Below the pieces are notes generated by a model. That model made no database searches and had not been told where the DNA came from. It saw nothing but the letters and a program-made list of their open reading frames with translations. The position numbers and the translations under genes are program-made. A stretch of DNA of 64,000 nt from Leptobrachium leishanense (lineage: Eukaryota; Chordata; Amphibia; Anura; Megophryidae). Every line of letters begins with the position of its first letter. The first letter of the stretch is position 1. Of this stretch, positions 36,188 through 46,874 are shown piece after piece. The stretch covers positions 94,089,204 to 94,153,203 of the forward strand of contig CM019069.1 of the NCBI GenBank assembly GCA_009667805.1. Reading direction: 5' to 3'.

Positions 36188-36757
36188 ATATATGTATATA
36201 TAGATGTATAGATGTATTTAACCCCCCAGCTGAGCATTGATGAGTCAGTCAGTCAGGACTTTTGCATTTATGATAAAAGTATTCAACCCTCCTTTTTGCC
36301 CCCCCAAAAGAATCTTCAGAAAATGGTAAAATACGTGTTTTTTTATTTGTCAAGTTGAATCTAAATACCGATTTTCACGTCTGTACCATCTTCTGTTTTT
36401 AAGATCTAGGTATCCTGTTTAAAATATTTTAAATATTCAACCCCCTTTTATTGCCCCCCAGTTAAATTTTTGAAAAACGGTAAAATACGTTTTTTTTTAT
36501 TTTTCAAGAAGAATCTAAATACCGATTTTTCACATCTGTAACATCTTCTATTTTTGAGATCTAGAAATCGTGTTTAAAATATTCAACCCCCTTTTTCACC
36601 CCCTTAGGGGCGGAGTTTCCAAAAATCCTTGCTTAGTGGGTGCCCACATCATAAAAACAGTGCACCTTCAAAATTTCACATTCCTAGGTTAAACGGTTTC
36701 AGCTGGGCGTTGATGAGTCGGTCAGTCAGGACTTTCTCGTTTATATATATATAGATT
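35003..36757. repeat. Unclassified element built of about 150-bp repeated units
   Basis: Starts CTAGCTTTTGCCCGCGGCTT, a terminus seen in many animal genomes, and ends near GATGAGTCGGTCAGTCAGGA followed by TATATATATAG. The middle is six or seven diverged units, each with GGAAAATGGTAAAA, TTTTTATTTTTCAAG, ACATCTTCTGTTTTTGAGAT and AAAGTATTCA-CCCCC, starting near 35105, 35430, 35580, 35735, 35885, 36305 and 36465. The end block (GGGCGGAGTTTCCAAAAATC ... GTTTCAGCTGGGC) is itself present twice (36026 and 36603). Internal TATATA run at 36155-36200. No protein is encoded. I do not know its class. Confidence 0.6.
35275..35411. mobile_element. TTAA-type element end, inside the 150-bp unit repeat
   Basis: CCGATCGCCGTG-type blocks (GGATGTCAGCCCGCACC, CGGCCGATCGCTGG, GGACGCGCTG) and the end CACCGCAGCGAAGGGGTTAA match, in reverse, the left 150 bp of the element at 16049. 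Only this end is present. Confidence 0.6.
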
Positions 36758-37185
36758 ACTTAGTTCAACATGATAATTTTTAATTTAAAATTGTGTTTCT
36801 CCGGTTTGCTTTTCTTGTTGATTATTAGAATTGAACCCCTTAAGGCAGGGGTGGGCAAAGTGCGGCCCGCGGGCCACATGCGGCCCACCAGAGCTTTTGT
36901 GGCCCGCCAAGCAGGGCTCGAGTCATTGCCAGTGGCCACGTGGTTTTCCCCCGAGCGGCCGCTGGCATAAAGCTTGGCCGCTCGCCTGGGATCCAACAGC
37001 CAGCCACAATGTTGCGAGATTGCAGAGGTCACGTGAACTCCGCGAGATCGCGGCTGGTTGGTGGATAGATCCCAGGCAAGCTGGCAATGACTCGGAGGGG
37101 CCTGGCAGACCAGGCGGCAAAGGAGAGGTGAGCTGGCCTGGGGCAATGTATCCATGTGAGCTGGTCTGGGGCAATTTATCCATAT

Positions 37186-37396
37186 GAGCTGGACCGGCTG
37201 GGTGGAGTAGAGGTAACATCACTGCTCTGCGTGGAGAGAGCCTGTGGAGACATGGGTTCGATCCCCAGGAGCACCTCTCCAGTAAGTGTCCTTGGGTAAG
37301 ACACCTAACATTACATACTCGCCACCCAGGACATACTTGAAAATGACAGAAATCTCAATGTATCCTTCCTGGTAAAATCCTTTCTCAAAATATGTC
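37186..37396 (+). repeat. tRNA-derived SINE, copy 1
   Basis: GGCTGGGTGGAGTAGAGGTA opens a tRNA-like head, with the RNA polymerase III B box GGGTTCGATCCCC at about 37254-37266. Then comes a core with GTCCTTGGGTAAGACACCTA and a tail ACATACTTGAAAA...AATCTCAATGTATCC. The tail matches 59530-59590, the end of a LINE in this window. The tRNA-like head is too degraded to be a functional tRNA. Confidence 0.75.
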
Positions 37397-37855
37397 CATG
37401 TGATCTGGTCTGGGGCAATATATCCATGTGATCTGGTCTGGGGCAATATATCCATGTGATCTGGTCTGGGGCAATATATCCATGTGATCTGGTCTGGGGC
37501 AATATATCCATGTGATCTGGTCTGGGGCAATATATCCATGTGATCTGGTCTGGGGCAATATATCCATGTGAGCTGGTCTGGGGCAATATATCCATGTGAG
37601 CTTGTCTGGGGCAATATATCCATGTGAGCTGGGGCAATATATCCATGTGAGCTGGGGCAATATATCCATGTGAGCTGGACTGGGGCAAATATATCCATGT
37701 GAGCTGGTCTGGGGCAAATATATCCATGTGAGCTGGTCTGGGGCAAATATATCCATGTGAGCTGGTCTGGGGCAAATATATCCATGTGAGCTGGTCTGGG
37801 GCAAATATATCCATGTGAGCTGGTCTGGGGCAAATATATCCATATGAGCTGGACT
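37395..37855. repeat. Minisatellite array 1 in the hAT element, unit of about 30 bp
   Basis: The unit is of the form GTCTGGGGCAATATATCCAT plus GTGATCTG or GTGAGCTG. The left half has GTGATCTG units, the right half GTGAGCTG units with an extra A (CAAATATATCC), so variants are segregated along the array. It yields long minus-strand frames (SHGYIAPDQ, LTWIYCPRP) that are not genes. Confidence 0.95.
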
Positions 37856-38058
37856 GGCTGGGTGGAGTAGAGGTAACATCACTGCTCTGCGTGGAGAGAG
37901 CCTGTGGAGACATGGGTTCGATCCCCAGGAGCACCTCTCCAGTAAGTGTCCTTGGGCAAGACACCTAACATTACATACTCGCCACCCAGGACATACTTGA
38001 AAACTAGAGAAATCTCAATGTATCCTTCCTGGTAAAATCCTTTCTCAAAATTATGTCC
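37846..38058 (+). repeat. tRNA-derived SINE, copy 2
   Basis: Nearly identical to copy 1, including the flanking CATATGAGCTGGAC/TGGCTG on the left and minisatellite on the right. Few differences (GGGCAAG against GGGTAAG, AAACTAGAG against AAATGACAG). Identical flanks mean it arose by duplication of the SINE together with the array, not by a second insertion. Confidence 0.75.
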
Positions 38059-38325
38059 ATGTGAGCTGGTCTGGAGCAATATATCCATGTGAGCTGGTCT
38101 GGGGCAATATATCCATGTGAGCTGGCCTGGGGCAATATATCCATGTGAGCTGGCCTGGGACAATATATCCATGTGAGCTGGCCTGGGGCAATATATCCAT
38201 GTGAGCTGGGGCAATATATCCATGTGAGCTGGGGCAAATATATCCATGTGACCTCGGGGCAAATATATCCATGTGAGCTGGGGACAAATAAATCCATGTG
38301 AGCTGGCCTGGGCAAGTGACTGGCT
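38058..38325. repeat. Minisatellite array 2 in the hAT element
   Basis: About nine units of the same family as array 1, with GAGCTGGCCTGGGGCAATAT and shorter GAGCTGGGGCAAATAT forms. Confidence 0.9.
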
Positions 38326-38450
38326 GTAATTAGTTCTGGAGACATGTGTCTGGTTATAATTAGTTCTGGGGGCAAGTGTGGCCCTCCGCTAACCTCTACT
38401 CCCACAAAGTGGCCCCCGAGCCAAAACAAATGCCCACCCCTGCCTTAAGG

Positions 38451-38900
38451 TTCTCCTCAGTTTCTTTGCCTTAAAAGCAGCGTCACTTTCAAATGTGTCT
38501 TCTCTATTAGAGTTTCATTATAATTATGCCTATATTTTTAAATTACATTTATTTTAAACAAACTGAGCTTTTTCTTTATTGTAAAATATTTACAAACATA
38601 GCATCATAAGAAAAAGATATTGGGGTAAAATTTAAAATCAGATTTTCCTTTTGTGTATTACTGTTTTTTCCTTTACAAATAACAATAAAAATAATAAAAT
38701 ATACTGTCCAGTAAGAGGCAGAGCCCCTCTCATATAAAGCGTGTCTTAGAAATTGCTATATACTTTTTTGGCTTATGTTGGACATACGGGTGTTAATTTA
38801 CAGACGCTAATGAAAAACTGCAGGCACTCAGGTTTTCCTTTTAGAGTCTGTCATTTAGCACCAACCATGGAATGAGGCCCTCTTTATACTTCATGATATA
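38451..38900. other. Non-coding intronic sequence
   Basis: AT-rich and without a recognised feature. Confidence 0.4.
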
Positions 38901-40696
38901 TAGGTGCATCTCAATAAATTAGAATGTCATGAAAAGTTCATTTATTTCATTAATTCAACTCAAATTGTGAAACTTGTGTATTAAATAAATTCAATGCACA
39001 CAGTCTGAAGTAGCTTAAGTCTTTGGTTCTTTTAATTTTTATAATTTGGCTCACATTTAACAAAAACCCACCAATTCACTATCTCAACAAATTCGAATAT
39101 GTTGATATGCCAATCAACTCAAGTCAAAACCCCTGCAAAGTTTCCTGAGCCTTCAAAATGGTCTCTCAATTTGATTCACTAGGCTACACAATCATGGGGA
39201 AGACTGGTGATCTGACAGTTGTCCAGAAGACAATCATTGACACCCTTCACAAGGAGATAAGCCACAAAGATTCATTGCCAAAGAAGCTGGCTGTTCGGAG
39301 TGCTTTATACAAGCATGTCAACAGAAAGTTGAGTGCAAGGAAAAAGTGTGAAAGAAAAAGAAAAACATTTTTAGTGAATTGTTGGCCTTCTGGAAAGTGT
39401 GTTCATTTACGGTAATTGTACTCAATACTTGGGGCTCCTTTTGCTTAATTACTGCCTCAATTCAGCGTGGCATGGAGGTGATCCATCTGTGGCACTGCAG
39501 AGGTGCTATGGAAGTCCAGGTTTCTTTGACAGTGGCCTTCAGCTCATCTGCATTTTTGGTCTCTTGTGTCTCATTTTCCTCTTGACAATACTCCGTAGAT
39601 TCTCTATGGGGTTCAGGTCTGGTGCGTTTTCTGGCCAGTCAAGCACACCAACACCATGGTCATTTAACCAACTTTTGGTGCTTTTGGCAGTGTGGGCAGG
39701 TATGAAATCCACATTTTTAAAAAGCTGGTCAGCGGAAGGAAGCATGAAGTGCTCTAAAATTTCTTGGTAAATGGGTGAAGGGACTTTGGTTTTCAAAAAT
39801 CACAGTGGACTAACACCAGCACATGACATTTGCACTTCATATCATCACAGACTGTGGAAACTTAACACTGGACTTCAAGCAACTTGGGCTATGAGCTTCT
39901 ACACCCTTTCTCCAGACTCTAGGACCTTGGTTTCCAAATGAAATACAAAACTTGCTCTCATCTGAAAAGAGGACTTTGGACCACTGGACAACAGTCCAGT
40001 TCTTCTTCTCCTTTGCCCAGGTAAGACGCCTCTGACATCTGTGGTTCAGGAGTGGCTTAACAAGAGGAATACGACAACTGTAGCCAAACTCTTTGACACG
40101 TCTGTGTGTGGTGGCTCTTGATGCCTTGACCCCAGGCTCAGTCCATTCCTTGTGAAATGGACCTAAATTCTTGAATCGATTTTTGCTTGACAAGTCTATT
40201 AAGGCTGCGGTTCTCTCGGTTGGTTGTGCATCTTTTTCTTCCACACTTTTTCCTTCCGCTCAACTTTCTGTTAACCTGCTTCGATACAGTACTCTGAACA
40301 GCCAGCTTCTGTGACCATGAATGTTTGTGGCTTACTCTCCTTGTGAAGGGTGATCAATGATTGTCTTCTGGACAACAGTTAGATCCGCAGTCTTCCTCAT
40401 GATTGTGTAGCCTAGAGAACCAAACGGAGAGACCATTTTGAAGGCTCAGGAAACCTTTGCAGGGGTTTTGAGTTGATTAGCTGATTGGCATGTCAACATA
40501 TTCTAATTTGTTGAGATAGTGAATTGGTGGGTTTTTGTTAAATGTGAGCCATATCATCACAACTAAAAGAACCAAAGACTTAAACTACAGTCTGTGTGCA
40601 TTGAATTTATTTAATACACAAGTTTCTCAATTTGAGTTGGTATTAATGAAATAAATGAACTTTTCCACAATGTTCTAATTTATTGAGATGCACCTG
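38901..40696 (-). mobile_element. Tc1-type transposon with inverted repeats of about 480 bp
   Basis: The ends are TAGGTGCATCTCAATAAATT and the inverted AATTTATTGAGATGCACCTG, with TA on both sides (38899-38900, 40697-40698). The inverted repeats extend from the ends to about 39380 and 40215, so they include the first codons of the transposase on both strands. The 85-residue plus-strand frame at 39158-39415 is the mirror copy of the transposase N-terminus. Confidence 0.88.
39539..40400 (-). pseudogene. Tc1 transposase relic
   Basis: 40400-40250 (broken) gives the N-terminal helix-turn-helix start (TVVQKTIID-like). 40244-39837 continues with VKEFGYSCRIPLVKPLL and the first catalytic site LFSDESKF. 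39796-39539 has the region of the second Asp (NVDFIPAHTAKST, with the usual DNDPKHT pattern changed) and the Glu box ([11 protein letters not shown]). Stops separate the last two parts, and the block around the GGG motif is poorly preserved. Non-functional. Confidence 0.8.
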
Positions 40697-41817
40697 TATA
40701 TGTTGTAAATGATAAATAAGAACTATCTTCTGTCTCCCTGGGATAATGACTTGCGAACTTCAGGACCAGAGCCTAATCAAATTATCATTGGTCATCAAGG
40801 GGCCAATGTACTCGCATGCAATGTTGTTGTTTTTTGTTTTTTTTAAGGGCATGTATCGCCTTAATGATATTGAAAATTAGCATGCAAATTCATTGATGAT
40901 GCAAATGGCATTTTGGCAAACTATTGTAAATCTTAAAGGAAGTTATGTAACCTTGATTGTCACAATTTTAGCTTATTTGTTCTAAAGGCAGGTGAAAATG
41001 AAAAGTAGTATTTATTGCATGTTCTTCCTTTAAAATAAGTTTAATCAAGCTCTACTGAATAGATTACAAGTTTGGCATTTTTTCCTTTAGCGAATCAGAT
41101 GAATACTGCCATGTGCTGTGCTAGTTCAAGCCTTCAGACTTTCTAAATATTGCACAGCTCATTAACACAGAGATCTCAGCCATCCTTGAAGTGCCTATTT
41201 AATTGTTAAGCCAATGTTTCCCATTGCTACTGAACCACATTTAAACTTGCTGAGGTCAATGTGAAAATAAAGATAGCATGATTGTTTAATGGTTCTTAAT
41301 CTCTTGTGTAGCCTCTTCACATTCGATCACAGCTACCTATGGTAGTTTTCTTAATGGATGCATAGGAGCGCTTTCAGGACACAGGAGAAGAAATTGAGTT
41401 CTCAGTTTCTTGGAACCTTGCCATAGCAGGGAATTTAGAATTGTGATGAGGGTGCCAATCAAAACCAACACTTCAGACACCAGCTACTTGATCTGTTTAG
41501 CATATTGCTGAAAAAAAAATCATAATCAGCGAATGTATTTCAGAAAGTTTTATGCTGAAATAAAGTTGTTGAAAATTCATGTCATGCTGAGTGATCCAGG
41601 AACAAGATATGGAGAACTAAGCATTTTCATTATTAAACATTAATTGGTATATTTTGTGAAAATCGCAGTTTATGAACTCCTTAGATAAACTCTATATAGA
41701 AATTCCCCCTATTTCTGCTTTGATACCCAGTGGTGTGCATAGGATGCTACCCATTTTCAGAATTAGGCTTGGTCATGTGAGAATCCGTACCCAGGATCGG
41801 TATCTACATGTATAAAG
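40697..41817. other. Intronic sequence, apparently unique
   Basis: About 1.1 kb of AT-rich sequence without recognisable repeat ends or coding exons; I looked for the CPPED1 GNHD region and did not find it. Confidence 0.45.
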
Positions 41818-41880
41818 GTTCCCTCTTGCTGTCAGTTTCCTGAAGGAGTACTGATTCTGGCCCAAACCCACACAGTCAAT
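41818..41880 (-). repeat. Dispersed repeat fragment paired with 50765-50840
   Basis: The reverse complement reads GTGTGGGTTTGGGCCAGAATC then AGTACTCCT, matching GTGTGGGTTTGGGCCAGAACC AGTACTCCT at 50777 (split for length). The family is unknown. Confidence 0.55.
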
Positions 41881-41937
41881 AGCCAGAGCTCCGTGCAGGG
41901 TGAAAACAAAATGGGGAACAGAATACAATGGTGACAT

Positions 41938-42997
41938 CAGGGGCGGACTGACAACTAATGGGGCCCCCGGGCAATAGATCATCATGGGGCCCCCCTTGTG
42001 CTGCCCCCACAGGAGGCCACACCCATACAAAACCCCACCCCCTACAACGCAACACCCACATGCACCTTGTTGTGCTAAAGAATTTATTTCTTAACTCCTT
42101 AAAATAATCTTTTTGAAAATTGTGTGACGAAAATCCATTCGACCCAGCAGTGAATTGGGGAATCCATTGTGCCCCCTTCAGGCTTACAGAAGGCCACCGC
42201 TCTGCTGGGGCAGACATCACCCACTCACTGCAGCTAAGGCACAAGAATGTCCCTGTGGGAAATGTGGGAAACTGACAATTACTTTAAAATATACTGCACA
42301 TAACTGACACACTGCACATTACAGAGCTCCACAGCAATAAAACTCCGTTATATACCAATATCACTTTTTATTCAACCCCCCCATATCAATTTATTCAAAC
42401 CCCACACCCATTATCAATTTATTCAAACGCCACACCTATTATAAATTTATTCAAACCCCATATAAATTTATGCAAACCCCACTCCCATTATAAATTTATA
42501 CAAATCCCCCCAAGTCAATTTATTGAAACCCCACACCCATTATAAATTTATGCAACCCCCCCAAGTCAATTTATTGAAACCCCACACCCATTATAAATTA
42601 ATTCAAACCCCCAACTCAATTTATTCGAACCAAAAGCCCCCCACCACCACGGGCAGGTTGCTCACCAAACACTTTTAGGAAAAGAATCTCCTCGTGTTCT
42701 ACCCTCCTTCACAGTGGACGCCGGCTGGCTCCTCTCAACCGCACCCTTTGTAGGTGTGTCTCGATGCCTGACGCTGCGTGCCCTATGTGGCGCATCACGT
42801 GAGGAGGCAGCGCATTATGTGAGGGGGGCGGTTTGATAGTGCGCCGCTGGCCCCCCTGCCCTTGTGTACGATGATGGCACTGCCGGATTCTGGATACCGG
42901 AGCTGAGTGGGGCCCACAGAGCCAACCAAAACCAGGCCCCTACAACCCGTGGACCCTCGGGCAGTGTCCGAGTGCCCGATGGGTCAGTCTGCCCCTG
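41938..42997. mobile_element. hAT-type non-autonomous element with a tandem array
   Basis: A perfect 8-bp target duplication GGTGACAT (41930-41937 and 42998-43005) flanks inverted ends CAGGGGCGGACTGAC and GTCAGTCTGCCCCTG. 42365-42625 is an array of TTATTCAAACCCCACACCCA-type units of about 30 bp. GGGGCCCCC runs lie near both ends. No transposase. Confidence 0.9.
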
Positions 42998-43005
42998 GGT
43001 GACAT

Positions 43006-43261
43006 AGTTACAGACTGAAAAAAGACATGCGTTCATCGAGATCAGCCTTTCCCACATAACCTACTGCTGTTGATCCAAAGGAAGGCAAAAAACACAGTCT
43101 GAAGCGCTCGCCAATGGTGTGGAGCGCCACAGAAACACGTCTGCTCCCTACGGTAGCCGGCCACGTCCCCGTGAATTCCCCTTTTAATGCATGCCAATAC
43201 CTTGCTGGCCTTTGCAACTGCTGTTTGACATTGGGCATTGTTGCTGAGTTTGGAGTCTATG
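43006..43261 (-). pseudogene. CR1 LINE, C-terminal ORF2 piece
   Basis: On the minus strand the frame has CIDSKLSNNAQCQTAVAKAS then KVLACIKRGI, the conserved CR1 segment after the reverse transcriptase. Downstream in sense come the blocks of a frog CR1 end (inverse of GTTACAGACTGAAAAAAGAC and CATCGAGATCAGCCTTTCC). It is cut from the rest of the LINE by the insert at 43262-43693. Confidence 0.75.
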
Positions 43262-43693
43262 CAGGCCCCGACCCAGGCAGGGTGTCCGCCATTGTCGTGC
43301 ACATGGCCCCCCCAGAAATATATGTACCCAGCACAGGCCCCCCAGAAATATACTTAACCATCACAGACCTCGGGCTCAGGTGACCCACATGTTCCTCGAG
43401 CACCAGCAGTCTCCTCCACGCGGTCGTCGGCTTCTGAGGGCTGTGATGCTCTCTCGCGAGATCTCGCCTGTAGGCCACCTCACAGCCTTCACAGGACAGC
43501 GGCCGCATGAGGGAGCACGCTGGCGCTCGCAAGAAGACCTGGCCAGTCGAGGGGGCTGCTAGTGGAATGCTGTTAATGCATTCCACTTGCAGTGACGCCT
43601 GTCGTCCACGGTTTATGCGGGTCCATGGGGCCCCTCAACAATGACTGGGCTCGGGGCAACTGCCCCTTTTGCCCCGCGTTAAAGATGGCCCTG
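43262..43693. mobile_element. Probable hAT-type insert in CR1
   Basis: CR1 coding stops at 43262 and resumes after about 43693. The right edge GGGGCAACTGCCCCTTTTG ... GATGGCCCTG resembles a hAT end (inverse CAGGGCCATC), and the left edge CAGGCCCCGACCC is a poor partner. No target duplication seen. Confidence 0.45.
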
Positions 43694-44580
43694 ATTATAT
43701 TATTCAGGATTCATAGATAGGTATAATATTCTCTTTGTAACCGCTCAAATACTTTCCCAGTCACAGATGTTAACCTCACAAGTCTATAATTTCCATGCAA
43801 ACGTTTTGAACCTTTTTTTAATATCGGGACCACATCAGCTTTTCACCAATCCTCTGGTACAATTCCTAAAAAACCAAACACAATCTTGAAAGATTGAAAA
43901 CAGCGGTATACATATTTCAACACCTAGCTCCCTCAGTACTCGCAAATGCCATCCGGCCATGGGGCTTTGTTCAAATTCACTTTGTATAGTTGCTGCAACA
44001 CCTTTTCTTGAGTCAACCAATCACATATTATTTGTAAGTTTTTAACAATGATTTGCATGTCTCCTGTTATAGGTTTCTCTTTGATTATTTTTCTTCAATA
44101 TTTACTATTCAAAATTTTTTCCTTATCTCAATCTTCAGTTAATACCCCTGATTCAGATTTTAGTGAACCTACATTTTCATTCTTGGGTTTCTTAGAATTT
44201 ATGTACTTAAATAATCTTTTAGGGTTGGTCTAGCTCTCTTTGACTATCTCTCTTTCATTTTCTAATTTAGCCCATCTAATTGCTTTTTTACATGTTTTAT
44301 TGGCTGCTTTATATGCTTATGGGATGCCTCAGATTTAAAAGATGTAAATGCCTTTTTATATTTTTAATTTCCTTGGTTACCTTCCTACTGAGCCACATTG
44401 GTTTCAGTCTGTTTCTATTATATTTATTACCCAGTGGAATATATTGAGTCGTGTACTTTTCTAGTGTAAAAGGACTGTTATTGAAATTAATCAAAAAACA
44501 AAGTCTGTTTTTATACTGCTGTCTGCAACTGAGCTGCTGAATTCTGATGCAGAAGTTACCGGCTGGTATCTGGATCATGT
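43694..44580 (-). pseudogene. CR1 LINE, linker and start of reverse transcriptase
   Basis: In sense, 44578-44309 has KPMWLSRKVTKEIKNIKRHL, the CR1 linker. 44010-43900 has LNLNKAPWPDGI-type residues (NKAPGPDGI in intact elements), and 43860-43740 has ADVVPI-KKGS followed by NYR-V-LTSV-GK. Frameshifts and stops occur throughout. Confidence 0.75.
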
Positions 44581-45316
44581 AAAAGAAGGGGACCCCTGAG
44601 AGCCCTTAATGCACAAGCACAGGAGAACCACTGTCATATGGGCTCAAAACCAAGTAAGAGTCTGGCTAACATACCCGCACAGGAACATACTTGACATTAA
44701 TCAGGTTAGTCAGACCCTTGAGAGAGACTATCAGATCTGCGGCACGATACACATCTCTAAACAAAAAACCTTAACAAGAAACAGAGATTACAATTAATCT
44801 ATAACACAAAGTGTGGCGATACCCAATCACTCCTCAAATTGTCTTCCCCTGATCAGGCCTAGCCTTTGGGCACGAGGCCGATAGCCATACTTCTCTGAAG
44901 GACACAGGGTCTGTATTTAGCGTGGGCAATGCTGGGAAGGTCTGTGCCAACTAGTGTAGGACCTGGTAAAGGAAAGTCTCATAGTGGAAGAGACTTCCGT
45001 TACAACCGTCTTTCAGGGACCGCATAGTACAAGGAATAGGGGCTTGGACCCCCAAAGGGGTCTGTCGTCACAGTGATTAGTGAAGATTGTCTGCACTATG
45101 TGATTATCTATCCATACATGGTCCCTGGAAAAAACGCACCAAAGAAAGGAGGGACCCATCCTGGTGAAAAGAGGGCACTGCGTGACCCTCAGAGCTATCC
45201 CTATACATAAAAGTGAACTCGAGTGAGTGTAAAGTGTATGGGGGGGGTGGAAAATAAGTGGAAAATTGAACATATAAATGTTGTGCTATGAAGTGTTTTT
45301 TTTTTTTTCCCCCTAA
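44581..45316. other. Non-coding, unassigned
   Basis: No gene seen. It lies between recognisable pieces of the same CR1 copy and may be another insertion, but I find no clear ends. Confidence 0.4.
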
Positions 45317-45747
45317 AGGCTAGGGTCAAACAAGCGCATTATTCGCAGCAACCGTCAGAAAGTACGTCCGAACGCATTAACGTATTTTTTTCAAGGAATG
45401 TGCGAAAACGGTCAGACGACGCGCATTTTCGTGCGTGATCTTTTTACGGATCATCAATAAAACTCTTTTTGCATCTATACGTTATGTAGGTTGGACATTA
45501 GCAGCGTCTGACATCTCCTAATCACGCACACATGCCGCTATGCCGCTGCAGCGCACTCTATACGTCAGTACTAGCGGTTCTGCGTTCTCGAATAAATGCG
45601 TTCATTTTCCACTTGCGTTGCGCGGCCGGACTTTCGTGCGGCCGTACTTCGTATATTGGCCGTCATTGTGCGTCATTTGCTGCTACTGTGGCCGTGATTA
45701 AGTGCGCCTAAACGCACGTTACAAATGCGCTAGTCTGACCCCAGCCT
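45317..45747. mobile_element. PIF/Harbinger-like MITE (copy b)
   Basis: Ends AGGCTAGGGTCAAACAAGCG and CGCTAGTCTGACCCCAGCCT, flanked by TAA and TAG, an aged 3-bp duplication. The interior (GGCCGTACTTCGTATATTGG, AACGCA motifs) matches copy c at 52738-53161 in inverse orientation. Confidence 0.7.
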
Positions 45748-45879
45748 TAGGCAAGAGTTAAGAAAATTGGATAAGACTTCTCCATAAGATATGTATAATA
45801 TTGTGTGCTATACACTTGTTGAGGTGTTGCACTGAATGTGAAATCCTCTTAATCCATGGCGGGTGTTTGTGCCCTCCAC

Positions 45880-46640
45880 TAATTGTTGTATTTGGGAATT
45901 AGGTATACTTTCTAGTTGGTGCTTCTACGAGTTGTGACATGAAGGTATCCTTTAACAGGTTCAGAAACCGGATTCCTTTGCTGAATTACTAGTCCCACTA
46001 TCCCAATTAATGTCCGGGTAATTAAAATCTCCAATAATTAAGGTGTTACCCGGATGTGCAGCCTTCCTGATTTGCTCTAACAGCTGTTCTTCCTCATCTT
46101 TACCCACATTAGGTGGTTTATAGCATATGCCAACCAATAGTTGACTTCCCAGTTTATTCCCCAAACAGATATTTATCCATAAAGATTCTACATTTCCCTG
46201 ATTGCATACCAGATGTGTGGCATTTGGCTTTAAATCCTGATTGACATAGAAACATACTCTTCCCCCCCCCCTTTTATGTTTTCTATCAGGGCTATTCAGA
46301 AAGAGGTGAAAACCTTGAGAATGACAGGAGAATTTTTCTGATTGAAATATTTTGACCTAGAATTTTTCAATTCTCCAATTTATCTCACTTTCCAAATCGG
46401 CTATTTGGTCTAGATTGTTCATTCTCCTGCCAATTCTCACAGTTTTCTCCTCTCTCTGAATAGCCCTGTATGTAAATTTACTGCCCAGTCATGCGTTTCA
46501 TCCCAACATGGTTCCGTTATACCTATTATATCATATTTTTAGTAAATGCTATTGCCTCTAGTTCTCCCATTGTATTATTGCGGTTGCTTGCATTAGCAAG
46601 CATACATTTAATATTGTCACGGCCCACACATTCAGAATGT
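45880..46640 (-). pseudogene. CR1 LINE, endonuclease piece
   Basis: 46164-45961 encodes LLVGICYKPPN and IIGDFNYPDINWDSGTSNS, the CR1 APE-endonuclease core. It continues to about 45880 with MSQLVEAPTRKYT. Upstream in sense the similarity goes on to about 46640, interrupted by the MITE at 46287-46468. Together with 44580-43694 and 43261-43006 this is one broken CR1 copy. Confidence 0.8.
46287..46468. mobile_element. Hairpin MITE of the CAGGGTTATTCAG family (copy 2), in CR1
   Basis: CAGGGCTATTCAGAAAGAGG at the left and CTCTCTGAATAGCCCTG at the right, with TAT on both sides. Interior blocks TTTTGACCTAGAATTTTTCA are shared with copies 1 and 3. Confidence 0.75.
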
Positions 46641-46874
46641 AACTTTACATTGCATGCCTATCACCCTTTCTCCACCCCCACCCCCTTTAAGCTGAACATG
46701 GTAAAACATGCCCTTGCACTTCCAGACTGAGTAGTATTTCCAGACTGAATAGCCTCCAAGTAGCTTCCCCTTCCCAAAAACACCCTGGTGTAACAAAGGG
46801 GCAGAGATATCTGGTTTAACCCAAATCATGGGGGTTGGATGGAAGCATGGGGATACAAATGAATGAATTACTTA

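Larger units (their letters stand above)
36846..38442. mobile_element. hAT-type non-autonomous element carrying SINEs and minisatellites
   Basis: A perfect 8-bp target duplication CCTTAAGG flanks it (36838-36845 and 38443-38450). The ends are CAGGGGTGGGCAAAGTGCGG and the inverted ...AAATGCCCACCCCTG. The subterminal CGGCCCGCGGGCC and GTGGCCC blocks are typical of this hAT group. No transposase. The interior is minisatellite arrays at about 37136-37185, 37395-37855 and 38058-38320, with two copies of a SINE between them. Confidence 0.9.

Noticed and set aside
37186..37396. A tRNA gene
   Set aside because: The B box is good but the cloverleaf cannot be completed and the sequence continues into a SINE core and LINE-type tail.
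37395..38325. Regularly spaced repeats suggesting a CRISPR array
   Set aside because: Units are contiguous without unique spacers, lie in a transposon in a vertebrate genome, and have no cas genes.
37219..38429. Minus-strand frames of up to 217 residues with SHGYICPRPAHMDI repeats
   Set aside because: Products of the minisatellite and SINE arrays in the hAT element, again open in several frames.
39158..39415. Independent plus-strand gene of 85 residues
   Set aside because: It is the mirrored copy of the Tc1 transposase N-terminus within the extended inverted repeat.
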